From: Clostridiales bacterium
Lineage (GTDB): Bacteria; Bacillota; Desulfitobacteriia; Desulfitobacteriales; Desulfitobacteriaceae
Direction: 5' to 3'
DNA length: 6,826 nucleotides
Assembly (NCBI GenBank): GCA_027357125.1
Contig: DAHVVW010000117.1
Coordinates: 1-6,826, forward strand
Part shown: piece by piece, positions 1-6,013 of the stretch
Layout: every line of letters starts with the position of its first letter
Numbering within the stretch: position 1 is the stretch's first letter
Notes under the pieces: model-generated
The model's input: only the letters and a program-made list of their open reading frames with translations
The model's database searches: none
Told to the model about the DNA's origin: nothing
Translations under genes and position numbers: made by a program

Positions 1-453
1 CGTGAGATTGAACGGCTCCAAAGAGAACTGGTATTAATGCGCCGGAGGGACACAGAGCTCAGCACCTTGTTCAAACGGTTATATGAGGACAATGTGCTTG
101 GTAAGGTGACCAACGAGCAGTTCAGAATGCTGTCCGGAGATTACAACGCAGAACAAAAAAGCCTGAAGGAACGCATCCCTCAGACTGCGGAACGGATTGA
201 AGAACTGCAGGCCTCCATCTCCAACGTCACCCGATTTATCGATAAGGCGAAACGGTACACCGAGATAAATGAGCTAAGCGGTGAACTGCTTAACGTATTC
301 ATCGAGAAGATTGAGGTCGGTGAGAGAGCAGAACGATACTCCAGGACGGCGGAGCAGGAAATCGTTATCCACTACCGCGACATCGGCGTCGTCGGCGCTT
401 TCGCAGAAGAAGCCGAGAAAATAGCCGAACAACGGCAAAGGCAGACAGCTTGA
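1..453 (+). CDS. Large serine recombinase, C-terminal fragment (DUF4368-type tail)
   Basis: The frame is open from base 1 to a TGA at 451-453, giving 150 residues of a protein that begins outside the window. The visible part is rich in charged heptads (residues about 1-80, with EIERLQREL and the LYEDNVLGK segment), consistent with the coiled coil of large serine recombinases. It is followed by a segment around AKRYTEINELSGELLNVFIEKIEV and IVIHYRDIGVVG. This resembles the C-terminal DUF4368 region of Firmicute recombinases such as the TnpX/Tn4451 type. These enzymes integrate and excise mobile elements by serine-mediated strand exchange. The catalytic serine domain and zinc ribbon would lie upstream and cannot be checked, so activity is unknown. 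Such genes often sit at the edge of their element, so the element probably extends to the left. The family assignment comes from recognised sequence style, not from a search. Confidence 0.8.
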   Translation, partial: REIERLQRELVLMRRRDTELSTLFKRLYEDNVLGKVTNEQFRMLSGDYNAEQKSLKERIPQTAERIEELQASISNVTRFIDKAKRYTEINELSGELLNVFIEKIEVGERAERYSRTAEQEIVIHYRDIGVVGAFAEEAEKIAEQRQRQTA

Positions 454-467
454 TCTGCTGTCTGCCT
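439..467 (+). repeat. Perfect 11-bp inverted repeat spanning the recombinase stop codon
   Basis: AGGCAGACAGC (439-449) and GCTGTCTGCCT (457-467) are exact reverse complements separated by a 7-base loop, TTGATCT, which contains the TGA stop. A strong RNA hairpin is expected at the 3' end of the recombinase message. No T-run follows on the + strand (CACCCAATACCC), so it is not a textbook intrinsic terminator. It may instead protect the 3' end, act as an imperfect terminator, or be related to the element end. Confidence 0.75.
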
Positions 468-587
468 CACCCAATACCCACGGTTCATAAAATGTCCCTA
501 TGGATATGCGCTTAATCGCCCCTGCTTATTTGTTCCAGCCTGTTTTTCTTTGACTGATGCTTTTATTTCATGTTGCTAAGATTAGGT

Positions 588-616
588 TTGGCAACACAAT
601 CCTGGTATGGTAAAAT
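588..616 (+). promoter_or_regulatory. Sigma-A-type promoter of the DedA gene pair
   Basis: The -35 TTGGCA (588-593, 5 of 6 to consensus) is followed by a 17-base spacer and the -10 TAAAAT (611-616, 5 of 6). A TG one base ahead of the -10 (608-609) makes it an extended -10. Transcription would start near 623, leaving a leader of about 30 bases before the TTG start at 652. The rest of the 454-651 gap holds no gene that I can support. Confidence 0.7.
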
Positions 617-651
617 CACTATGATAATCGTATACAAAGAGGAGGTTCATT

Positions 652-1257
652 TTGGAGGGAATTATTGCCCAGTTGGGCCAGTTTGTGGTTAACCTTATCT
701 CTTCCTTCGGATATTTCGGGGTCTTTATAGCGATGGCTATTGAGAGTGCCGCCATTCCTCTCCCCAGTGAAATTATCCTTCCGTTCACCGGTTATATGGT
801 TTTTCGCGGGGATTTTCAGTTAGGGCCGGCAACTGTTGCTGCTACTTTGGGTAACCTCTTTGGCGGGATGATAGCTTATTATGTCGGGGTGTGGGGCGGC
901 AGGCCTTTTGTGCAGAAATACGGTCGCTATTTCTTTATTAATCAAAAAGAACTGGCCATGACTGAGCGTTTGTTTGCCAAGCATGGGGAGATCACAGTTT
1001 TTATCGGGCGCTTGTTGCCCGTGGTGCGCACTTTCATTTCCCTGCCCGCCGGGATTGCCAGAATGAATCCCTGGAAAATGGCTTTTTACACAGTGCTCGG
1101 TGCTTTGCCTTGGTGTCTGTTTTTAATTGTCGTGGGACAAAAAATGGGAGAGAACTGGAATTCTCTTAAGCCTTTGTTCCACAGGTTTGATCTCCTGATT
1201 GGAGTGGTAATAGTGTCTGGGATACTCTTCTTGATCTGGAAACACCGCAGGCGCTAG
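652..1257 (+). CDS. DedA/SNARE-associated-domain family membrane protein (canonical type)
   Basis: A 201-residue polytopic membrane protein, a normal length for DedA proteins. The family is known to move or flip membrane lipids; characterised Bacillus members act on undecaprenyl phosphate or phosphatidylethanolamine. Visible hallmarks are GYFG at residues 20-23, the re-entrant ES-x3-P-x-P-x-E segment with E31 and E40, GNLFGG at 67-72, and the GRLLPVVR motif with R120 and R126 followed by PAG at 132-134. These acidic and arginine positions correspond to residues known to be essential in E. coli YqjA/YghB. The C-terminus is a last helix ending in KHRRR. The start is TTG at 652, supported by AAAGAGGAGG (637-645) six bases upstream; no better in-frame start exists. 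It is the first gene of a two-gene unit with the next DedA gene. The exact lipid substrate cannot be read from the sequence. Confidence 0.9.
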   Translation: MEGIIAQLGQFVVNLISSFGYFGVFIAMAIESAAIPLPSEIILPFTGYMVFRGDFQLGPATVAATLGNLFGGMIAYYVGVWGGRPFVQKYGRYFFINQKELAMTERLFAKHGEITVFIGRLLPVVRTFISLPAGIARMNPWKMAFYTVLGALPWCLFLIVVGQKMGENWNSLKPLFHRFDLLIGVVIVSGILFLIWKHRRR

Positions 1258-1313
1258 CCCTTACCTTTTAAGAGTTGATTACTTAAGATCGGATGCGGAA
1301 GGCAGGCAGGGGC

Positions 1314-1925
1314 ATGCACACACTCGAAATTTATGTAACCCATATAGTGGAGAATTATGGCTATTACGGACTGTTTTTCCTGCTATCTCTGGGTATGATC
1401 GGGATTCCAGTTCCGGATGAGTTTCTGATGACTTTCAGCGGGTTTCAGACTTCCCTGGGGCATATGCACTATGGCAAGACTATTGTGATAGCCGCTTGTG
1501 GCAGTTTTCTGGGAATGAATCTAAGTTACTGGATAGGGCGTAAGCTGGGCATACCGTTCTTACATAAAGTGGCCCCTTTTCTCCATTTAAATGAAAAAAG
1601 GATCGCCCGTGCTGAGCATTGGTTTCAGCGTTTTGGCGACCGTCTTATTGTAATAGGTTACTTTTTCCCCGGCTTTCGGCACTTTACGGCGTATTTTTCC
1701 GGGATGAGCGAATTAGCTTATCATCGCTATGCAATCTTGGCAGCTCTGGGGGCACTCCTGTGGTCTGCCACTTTTATCACCCTCGGTCGCATGCTCGGAG
1801 AGCACTGGCCTAAAATCACGTTTATCCTGCACCGCTATTTGACCAAGGGCGGTATTATTATGGCGTTAGTGGTGGCAGTGATTTATGTATATAGTGTCAA
1901 GCGGGGCAAAGCGAACATAGAGTAA
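1314..1925 (+). CDS. DedA-family membrane protein, divergent paralogue
   Basis: A second DedA protein (203 residues from the start chosen), 56 bases after the first and probably co-transcribed with it. The fold signature is retained: GYYG at residues 16-19, GIPVPDE at 30-36, GSFLG at 63-67, and a P-x-x-R motif at 119-122. It differs at two charged sites. The position matching E31 of the first protein is G27, and the first arginine of the GR-x5-R motif is Y116 (GYFFPGFRH); only R122 remains. PAG is replaced by SGM. This points to a separate DedA subgroup with a different cargo or coupling, which is an inference. ATG 1314 was chosen because GGAAGGCAGG (1297-1306) lies upstream and the resulting N-terminus lines up with the first DedA. 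ATG 1293, seven codons earlier and in frame, is the alternative but has only a weak ribosome binding site. Confidence 0.87.
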   Translation: MHTLEIYVTHIVENYGYYGLFFLLSLGMIGIPVPDEFLMTFSGFQTSLGHMHYGKTIVIAACGSFLGMNLSYWIGRKLGIPFLHKVAPFLHLNEKRIARAEHWFQRFGDRLIVIGYFFPGFRHFTAYFSGMSELAYHRYAILAALGALLWSATFITLGRMLGEHWPKITFILHRYLTKGGIIMALVVAVIYVYSVKRGKANIE

Positions 1926-1953
1926 GGCTCAAAGAGAAAATGGACGCCTTTTT
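1924..1953 (+). terminator. Possible weak terminator between converging DedA and zur genes
   Basis: AAGGC (1924-1928) can pair with GCCTT (1946-1950), and the 3' arm runs into further Ts (five in all, 1949-1953). The stem is only 5 bp and the loop 17 bases, so stability would be low. It lies in the 26-base gap where the DedA unit meets the zinc operon, where a terminator is expected. Offered as a weak candidate only. Confidence 0.25.
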
Positions 1954-2386
1954 AAGTACGGTGCCGTTGGCACTGAGGGCAAAGGCCGAAAATCCGTAAC
2001 CAATGTGCCTGAATCTGGTAGCCGCTCTGGGATTCAAGCTTAGCCAGGGCAGTGGAGACAGGGCAGTTCGAGAGTTCCTCTGTTTTGCCGCAATGTGAGC
2101 ACACCAATTGGTGTGCATGAGAGTCTTGTTCCCGGTAGAGGCGGAACCTTTCTCCTCCGCTCCCAAATTCCTCTCTTGCTAATAAGTCTAAAGAAGATAA
2201 GAGATCCAGAACTCGGTATATAGAAGTAATCCCAATGTGAATATCCTGTTGTTCGAGGATGTGGTGAATATCATAAGCTCCGAGGTAGGTAATATTCGTA
2301 CATAAAACATTTACTACGGATTTGCGGGCTGTTGTAAGCCGATACCCGCTTTTTTGTATACTTTGGGTTACTTCTTCATAAGTCAT
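1952..2386 (-). CDS. zur: Zinc uptake regulator, Fur family
   Basis: A 144-residue Fur-family metal-dependent repressor of typical length. The N-terminal winged helix includes RLTTAR at residues 16-21 and the recognition helix around ITSIYRVLDLL (53-63). The C-terminal dimerisation domain has two CxxC pairs (C96/C99 and C136/C139) for the structural zinc. H90, H92 and probably H128 are candidates for the sensory site. GAYDI (36-40) resembles the SAYDL of proteobacterial Zur. Fur-family members sense iron, zinc, manganese or peroxide. Zinc is preferred here because the gene is the last of the znuA-znuC-znuB-zur series, 74 bases after znuB on the same strand. Zn-loaded Zur would repress the operon, including its own gene. 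The ATG start has AAGGAG (2394-2399) seven bases upstream. A separate zur promoter in the 2387-2460 gap was not convincing. Confidence 0.88.
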   Translation of the reverse strand: MTYEEVTQSIQKSGYRLTTARKSVVNVLCTNITYLGAYDIHHILEQQDIHIGITSIYRVLDLLSSLDLLAREEFGSGGERFRLYREQDSHAHQLVCSHCGKTEELSNCPVSTALAKLESQSGYQIQAHWLRIFGLCPQCQRHRT

Positions 2387-2460
2387 GCTGAAGCTCCTTC
2401 GATTGTCTTTACGCTGCCTTTGGTAATTGCAACTTGCATATTTTGATCCTTTGTCGCGCC

Positions 2461-3297
2461 TTATAGCCCCAGGCTGCGTTTGAGTCCCCGCCGCCCGGGG
2501 GCGAACAGAAAGCTGAGCAGGAAGATTGAGGCTGCAGTTAGGGCGATGCTCGCACCGGAGGCGATGTTGAGGTAGTATGACAGATATAGGCCGACTACCG
2601 AACTGGTGAGCCCAAAAATCACGGACAGCACTAGGAGGTATTTAAGGGAATTAGTCCATTGATAGCCTGACGCTGCCGGGATCACGAGGAGAGCGGTGAC
2701 CAGAATAACTCCGACGGTCTGTGCCGCGATCACAACCGTGATCGCGATCATAATGAGCATCGCGAAGTGAAGTTTGGAGCGGGGAAGACCTGTGACTTCC
2801 GCCATTTCTGTATCAAAGGCATAAAAGATAAATTCTTTATAAAAAAGTGCTAAGACTAGAAGAATCAAGACCGTAGCTCCGATGATGATAGCCAGGTCAA
2901 AACGGGTTATCGCAAGCACTGATCCGAAAAGATAATCAGTCAGATTGGTGGTATAGACCTTCATCGTGCTGATGATTGCAATGCCCAAGGCCATTGAGGT
3001 TGAAAATAAAATGCCGATGGCAGTGTCTAAAGTTACCTTGGCTTTCTCATGAAGAAGTCCGATAAAGAGAGCCAGGGATATGGCATAAATGTTACCGCTG
3101 ATATAGAGATCCCAGTGGAATAAATACCCCAGGGCCAGACCAGCCAGTGACCCGTGAGCCAGGCCTTCTCCGATAAAGGACAAACGGCGTAGAATCACAA
3201 AAGTTCCTATTACCGCCGTCAGAATACCTATGAAAATTGTGCCTATTAAAGCTCTCTGCATAAACGAAAACTGGAGTGGGTCAAGTAGATAATGCAA
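2461..3297 (-). CDS. znuB: Zinc ABC transporter permease ZnuB
   Basis: A 278-residue integral membrane protein of the ABC-3 family (ZnuB/MntB/TroC type), with about eight hydrophobic segments. It forms the dimeric channel through which metal released by ZnuA crosses the membrane. Signatures seen are FMQRAL near the N-terminus (12-17), the RRLSFIGEGLAHGSLAG segment (37-52), which is the conserved family region, and the AAQTVGVILVTALLVIPAA stretch late in the protein. The start is TTG at 3297-3295 with AAGGGGGAG five bases upstream; the later ATG would remove part of the conserved N-terminus. It follows znuC by 35 bases. The family itself does not separate zinc from manganese; that comes from ZnuA and the adjacent zur. 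A 9-bp inverted repeat lies inside the gene at 2725-2746. Confidence 0.92.
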   Translation of the reverse strand: MHYLLDPLQFSFMQRALIGTIFIGILTAVIGTFVILRRLSFIGEGLAHGSLAGLALGYLFHWDLYISGNIYAISLALFIGLLHEKAKVTLDTAIGILFSTSMALGIAIISTMKVYTTNLTDYLFGSVLAITRFDLAIIIGATVLILLVLALFYKEFIFYAFDTEMAEVTGLPRSKLHFAMLIMIAITVVIAAQTVGVILVTALLVIPAASGYQWTNSLKYLLVLSVIFGLTSSVVGLYLSYYLNIASGASIALTAASIFLLSFLFAPGRRGLKRSLGL

Positions 3298-3332
3298 GGC
3301 TGCTCCCCCTTAATTTTAACTCAAAGAGAATG

Positions 3333-4085
3333 TTAATGCGCAGAGGAAAGGTGCACAGGCCAAGGCAACCCTGAGAATGTCTGGGAGAGAATCTGCGGAA
3401 TCAGGACTTTCTCAGGCGGTCCGAAGGCAATCACACGGCGGTTAAGGCAGAGAACTTGATCGAAATGATGAAATTCCAGGGCTAAAAGATCATGGGTCGT
3501 GGTGACGGTGGTAACCCCACCGCCGTGAAGCTCTTCGAGGAGCTCATAGATGCTCTGCTGGGTCGGGATATCCAGACCGGATGCTGGTTCGTCCATGAGG
3601 AGAATTTTTGATTCCTGAGCTAACGCTCTGGCGATAAAAACCCGCTGCTGCTGGCCGCCGGACAAGTGTCCGATTGGCCGGTCAGCCAGATGAAGCATAT
3701 TAACCCTTCTCAAACTGTCTTCGACAATGAGCCGGTCTTCTTTCTTGGGAAAACGCAGGTAGCCTATGTGGGCAGTGCGCCCGAGCATCACAACTTCATA
3801 GACGGAAATAGGGAAGTTCTTATCTATCGACTTAATTTGCGGCACATATCCCACTTGATGACGGCGGCGCCAAGTCCGTGTAGGAGGATGGCCCTGGACC
3901 TGTATTGTACCTGTATTAGGCCGGTTTAGTCCCACAATGCTCTTTAAGAGGGAAGTTTTGCCTGACCCATTAGGTCCGATTATGGCAATACAAGCTCCGG
4001 CTGGTATCCCTAAATTTATATTTTCGAGCACGGACAGAGTTCCGTAAGCGAGGGAAAAATCCTGAAATTCAATCGCGTATGACAC
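3333..4085 (-). CDS. znuC: Zinc ABC transporter ATP-binding protein ZnuC
   Basis: A 250-residue cytoplasmic ATPase that binds ZnuB and powers zinc import. All ABC motifs are intact: Walker A GPNGSGKTS (37-45), Q-loop Q83 in YVPQ, signature LSGGQQQR (141-148), Walker B ILLMDEP (161-167) with catalytic E166, D-loop SGLD (169-172) and switch histidine H198. The DRPIGHLSGGQ context is typical of the Mn/Zn ATPases. The start is GTG, which shares one base with the TAG stop of znuA (TAGTG), so the two are translationally coupled. GGAGG (complement of 4096-4100) lies about ten bases upstream, inside the end of znuA. Length and motif spacing are normal. Confidence 0.94.
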   Translation of the reverse strand: MSYAIEFQDFSLAYGTLSVLENINLGIPAGACIAIIGPNGSGKTSLLKSIVGLNRPNTGTIQVQGHPPTRTWRRRHQVGYVPQIKSIDKNFPISVYEVVMLGRTAHIGYLRFPKKEDRLIVEDSLRRVNMLHLADRPIGHLSGGQQQRVFIARALAQESKILLMDEPASGLDIPTQQSIYELLEELHGGGVTTVTTTHDLLALEFHHFDQVLCLNRRVIAFGPPEKVLIPQILSQTFSGLPWPVHLSSAH

Positions 4086-4981
4086 TAACGCAAAACCTCC
4101 ACCATCTTGCTGGTATTTTTCTTCATCATCCCGATATAAGAATTCGTCTCCGGGGTATTGCCCAGAGTATCGTCATAGAGATCTTGGGCAAATTTGATTC
4201 CGGTGTCATGAGCTAATTGCTGCACGAGTTTGGGGTTAAAACCGGCCTCGCTAAAAACAGCCCGCACTTGTTGTTCTTTAATAAAAGTAAGCATTTTCGC
4301 TAAATCCTGAGCGGAAGGTTCCGCTGTACCGCTGTGGAGCAGCGGTTCGACTAAGGTTAAGTCATAGCGCTTGGCAAAGTAAGCCCAGGCATCGTGAAAT
4401 ACGACAATCTTTCGATGTTCCGGAGGAATAGACGAGATCTGAGAGTTGATCCAGGCATCGAGATCTTTTAGTTCCTGCAGGTAATGGGCAGAATTTTGCT
4501 CAAAATACTGTGTGTCAGCGGGAAAGGCTGCACTTAAGGCGGACTGAATTTTTTCGACGTAAGCTATGGTGTTGTTTACGTCCAGCCACAGATGAGGATT
4601 ACCAACGCTGTTTTGTTCGCGGCCTAAGATGGTTAGCCCGTCTGAGAGCACAATGGTTGTAAGTTCTTTGTTGCCCGCATTTGAGATGAGTTTTTCCAGA
4701 TAGAGTTCCTCGCCTACACCGTTGGCGAAAAAGAGTTTAGACTCTGCCAGGTGGCGTACATCTTCAGGTCTGGGTTCATATTCATGTGGATCACTTCCGG
4801 CGGGAACTAAGTTCACAACTTCAACTTTGTCCCCGGCCACTTGGCGGATAATGTCCGCCAGCGGTGAGATGCTGGTCGTGACAACGGGCTGGGTGGATAA
4901 GGCAGGGGAAGCTCCACACCCGGAAATTATCAAACTAAAAACTATAAGCAAAATACTAAGGGGAAACAGAGGTTTGTGCAC
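4085..4981 (-). CDS. znuA: Zinc-binding lipoprotein ZnuA (ABC transporter substrate-binding protein)
   Basis: A 298-residue cluster A-I metal-binding lipoprotein that captures zinc outside the membrane and delivers it to ZnuB. A basic N-terminus and hydrophobic stretch (5-19) end in the lipobox ISGC, with lipidated Cys at residue 22. Probable ligands are H66 (GSDPHEYEP), H130 (GNPHLWLD), H196 (VVFHDAW) and D271 (LYDDTLG). Histidine at the third site is typical of zinc proteins, whereas manganese relatives such as PsaA have glutamate there, so zinc is favoured. The His-rich loop of many ZnuA proteins, expected just before H130, is absent: that stretch reads LGREQNSVGNPH. I chose GTG at 4981 because AAGGAGGT sits nine bases upstream. 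The longer reading from TTG at 5008 would translate through that ribosome binding site and has none of its own. It is first in the operon, with its stop overlapping the znuC start by one base. Confidence 0.93.
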   Translation of the reverse strand: MHKPLFPLSILLIVFSLIISGCGASPALSTQPVVTTSISPLADIIRQVAGDKVEVVNLVPAGSDPHEYEPRPEDVRHLAESKLFFANGVGEELYLEKLISNAGNKELTTIVLSDGLTILGREQNSVGNPHLWLDVNNTIAYVEKIQSALSAAFPADTQYFEQNSAHYLQELKDLDAWINSQISSIPPEHRKIVVFHDAWAYFAKRYDLTLVEPLLHSGTAEPSAQDLAKMLTFIKEQQVRAVFSEAGFNPKLVQQLAHDTGIKFAQDLYDDTLGNTPETNSYIGMMKKNTSKMVEVLR

Positions 4982-4990
4982 TTGTGATAT

Positions 4991-4998
4991 ACCTCCTT
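4991..4998 (-). promoter_or_regulatory. Ribosome binding site that fixes the znuA start
   Basis: The minus strand reads AAGGAGGT here, a near-perfect anti-16S match, nine bases ahead of the GTG at 4981. It rules against the nine-codon-longer reading from TTG at 5008, which has no ribosome binding site. Confidence 0.85.
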
Positions 4999-5012
4999 GG
5001 GTGAACAAATCT

Positions 5013-5039
5013 TGGACAAAATTCTTATTGATATATTAT
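5013..5039 (+). promoter_or_regulatory. Possible promoter of the LysR gene
   Basis: TGGACA (5013-5018, 5 of 6) and TATTAT (5034-5039, 5 of 6) could form a promoter for the gene at 5100, but the spacer is only 15 bases. The -10 would lie inside the 5024-5048 dyad, so a protein bound there could block this promoter as well as znuA. The assignment is tentative. Confidence 0.3.
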
Positions 5040-5048
5040 TTCAATAAG
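5024..5048. promoter_or_regulatory. Perfect dyad operator candidate between znuA and the LysR gene
   Basis: CTTATTGA (5024-5031) and TCAATAAG (5041-5048) are exact reverse complements separated by nine A/T bases. The dyad covers the predicted znuA transcription start (about 5045) and early leader, a classic repressor position. Zur is the leading candidate because zur lies in the operon controlled. The site does not match the Bacillus Zur box (TCGTAAT-N-ATTACGA), and the LysR-type protein is a second candidate. The central T-N11-A pattern of LysR sites is not met at the dyad centre. Confidence 0.55.
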
Positions 5049-5051
5049 CTG

Positions 5052-5080
5052 AGTTTATTACTTTTTCGAATATAAGTCAA
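5052..5080 (-). promoter_or_regulatory. Sigma-A-type promoter of the znuACB-zur operon
   Basis: On the minus strand, TTGACT (complement of 5075-5080, 5 of 6) and TAAACT (complement of 5052-5057, 4 of 6) are separated by exactly 17 bases. Transcription would start near 5045, inside the dyad, giving a leader of about 64 bases before the GTG of znuA. Confidence 0.6.
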
Positions 5081-5099
5081 ATGCTGTCAGAGGTGGACT

Positions 5100-5987
5100 A
5101 TGCTAGATTTAATGCGTTTGTTTGTTCAGGTAGTGGAAGAACAAAGTTTTACTACGGTTGCCCGTAAGCTCGGAGTAAGCCAGCCAGCAATCTCAAATCA
5201 AATGCGGGTCTTGGAGGACAAAGTTGGCTCGAAGCTTGTGGTGCGGCGGGGTAAAGGGCTTATGTTGACTCCCCAGGGAGAGTGTGTGTTTGTGCATGCT
5301 AAGAGTTTGCTCGAAGAATGGGACGATCTGCGCCGGGAACTGGATGCGCTCGCGGGAGAGATTAGTGGCCGGGTCCATATCGGAGCTTCCCACATTCCGG
5401 GAGAATACTTACTTCCCTTGAAACTTGCCCACTTTCAAAAGGAATTCCCGAAGGTTCGTTTTAAGATCACAGTAAGTGACAGCCTTGAGATATCTGAGAA
5501 ACTGATGCTCCAGGAACTGGATTTTGCAATCGTGGGTTCGGTTTATGACACGGACAAGCTGAGCTCTGAGTTTTGGCTACGGGATGAATTAAAGCTGGTG
5601 CTGTCCTCCGATCATCCATTGGCTGGCATGGAGACAGTTCGCATCGAGAACCTGAAGTCTTATCCAATGATTATTCGGGAGCATGGTTCAGGGCACCGCA
5701 GGGCTTTAGAAACAGCTTTGGAAAATCAGGAGGTGCGTTTGGATGATTTGCTAGTCAGTCTGGAAGCGGGGAGTACGGAAGCCGTTAAAAATGCAATCCG
5801 CTCAGGATTCGGGTATTCCTTTCTCTCACGATTCGCGCTCGAACCGTATGGAAAAGAAGGATTAAAGGTATCTGAAGTCGAAGAGCTAACTATTGAACGA
5901 GGTTTTTACCTGCTCACACAGCGCCACAAGAAATTGACCAGTGCTGCAGCTGCTTGTTATCGTTATTTGCGCCAATTGGCGGATTAG
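5100..5987 (+). CDS. LysR-type transcriptional regulator (CysL/CbbR-like)
   Basis: A 295-residue LysR-family regulator of normal length. The N-terminal winged helix-turn-helix (residues 2-60) includes SFTTVARKLGVSQPAISNQ, with the recognition helix about 27-37. The linker helix spans roughly 58-88, and the periplasmic-binding-protein-like effector domain starts at GRVHIGAS (90-97). IPGEYLLP (99-106) is typical of the CysL/CbbR-like branch, whose known members respond to sulfur or carbon metabolites; the effector here cannot be read. Further effector-domain landmarks are DFAIVG and GSTEAVKNAIRSGFGYSFLS. The ATG start has AGAGG (5089-5093) six bases upstream. It is divergent from znuA with 118 bases between the start codons, and lies 26 bases before the amidohydrolase gene, probably in one operon. 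The likeliest target is its own operon; control of znuA is possible but unsupported. Confidence 0.9.
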   Translation: MLDLMRLFVQVVEEQSFTTVARKLGVSQPAISNQMRVLEDKVGSKLVVRRGKGLMLTPQGECVFVHAKSLLEEWDDLRRELDALAGEISGRVHIGASHIPGEYLLPLKLAHFQKEFPKVRFKITVSDSLEISEKLMLQELDFAIVGSVYDTDKLSSEFWLRDELKLVLSSDHPLAGMETVRIENLKSYPMIIREHGSGHRRALETALENQEVRLDDLLVSLEAGSTEAVKNAIRSGFGYSFLSRFALEPYGKEGLKVSEVEELTIERGFYLLTQRHKKLTSAAAACYRYLRQLAD

Positions 5988-6013
5988 AGCGTTTTGGGGT
6001 GGAGGAGAAGGAA

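Noticed and set aside
1293..1313. Earlier ATG start for the second DedA gene
   Set aside because: Weak upstream ribosome binding site, and the extra MRKAGRG does not match the N-terminus of the neighbouring DedA; kept only as an alternative.
1961..1973. GTGCC-GTT-GGCAC hairpin near the end of zur
   Set aside because: It lies inside the zur coding end, has only a 5-bp stem and no following T-run on either strand.
2387..2460. Separate promoter or Zur box for zur
   Set aside because: No -35/-10 pair with acceptable spacing and no dyad like the one upstream of znuA; only a short TGCAA repeat is present.
3666..3929. 87-codon + strand open frame opposite znuC
   Set aside because: It lies wholly antisense to a gene with all ABC motifs and shows no recognisable domain.
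4982..5008. A nine-codon N-terminal extension of ZnuA from TTG at 5008
   Set aside because: It translates through the AAGGAGGT ribosome binding site and has no ribosome binding site of its own; GTG at 4981 gives a normal lipoprotein signal.
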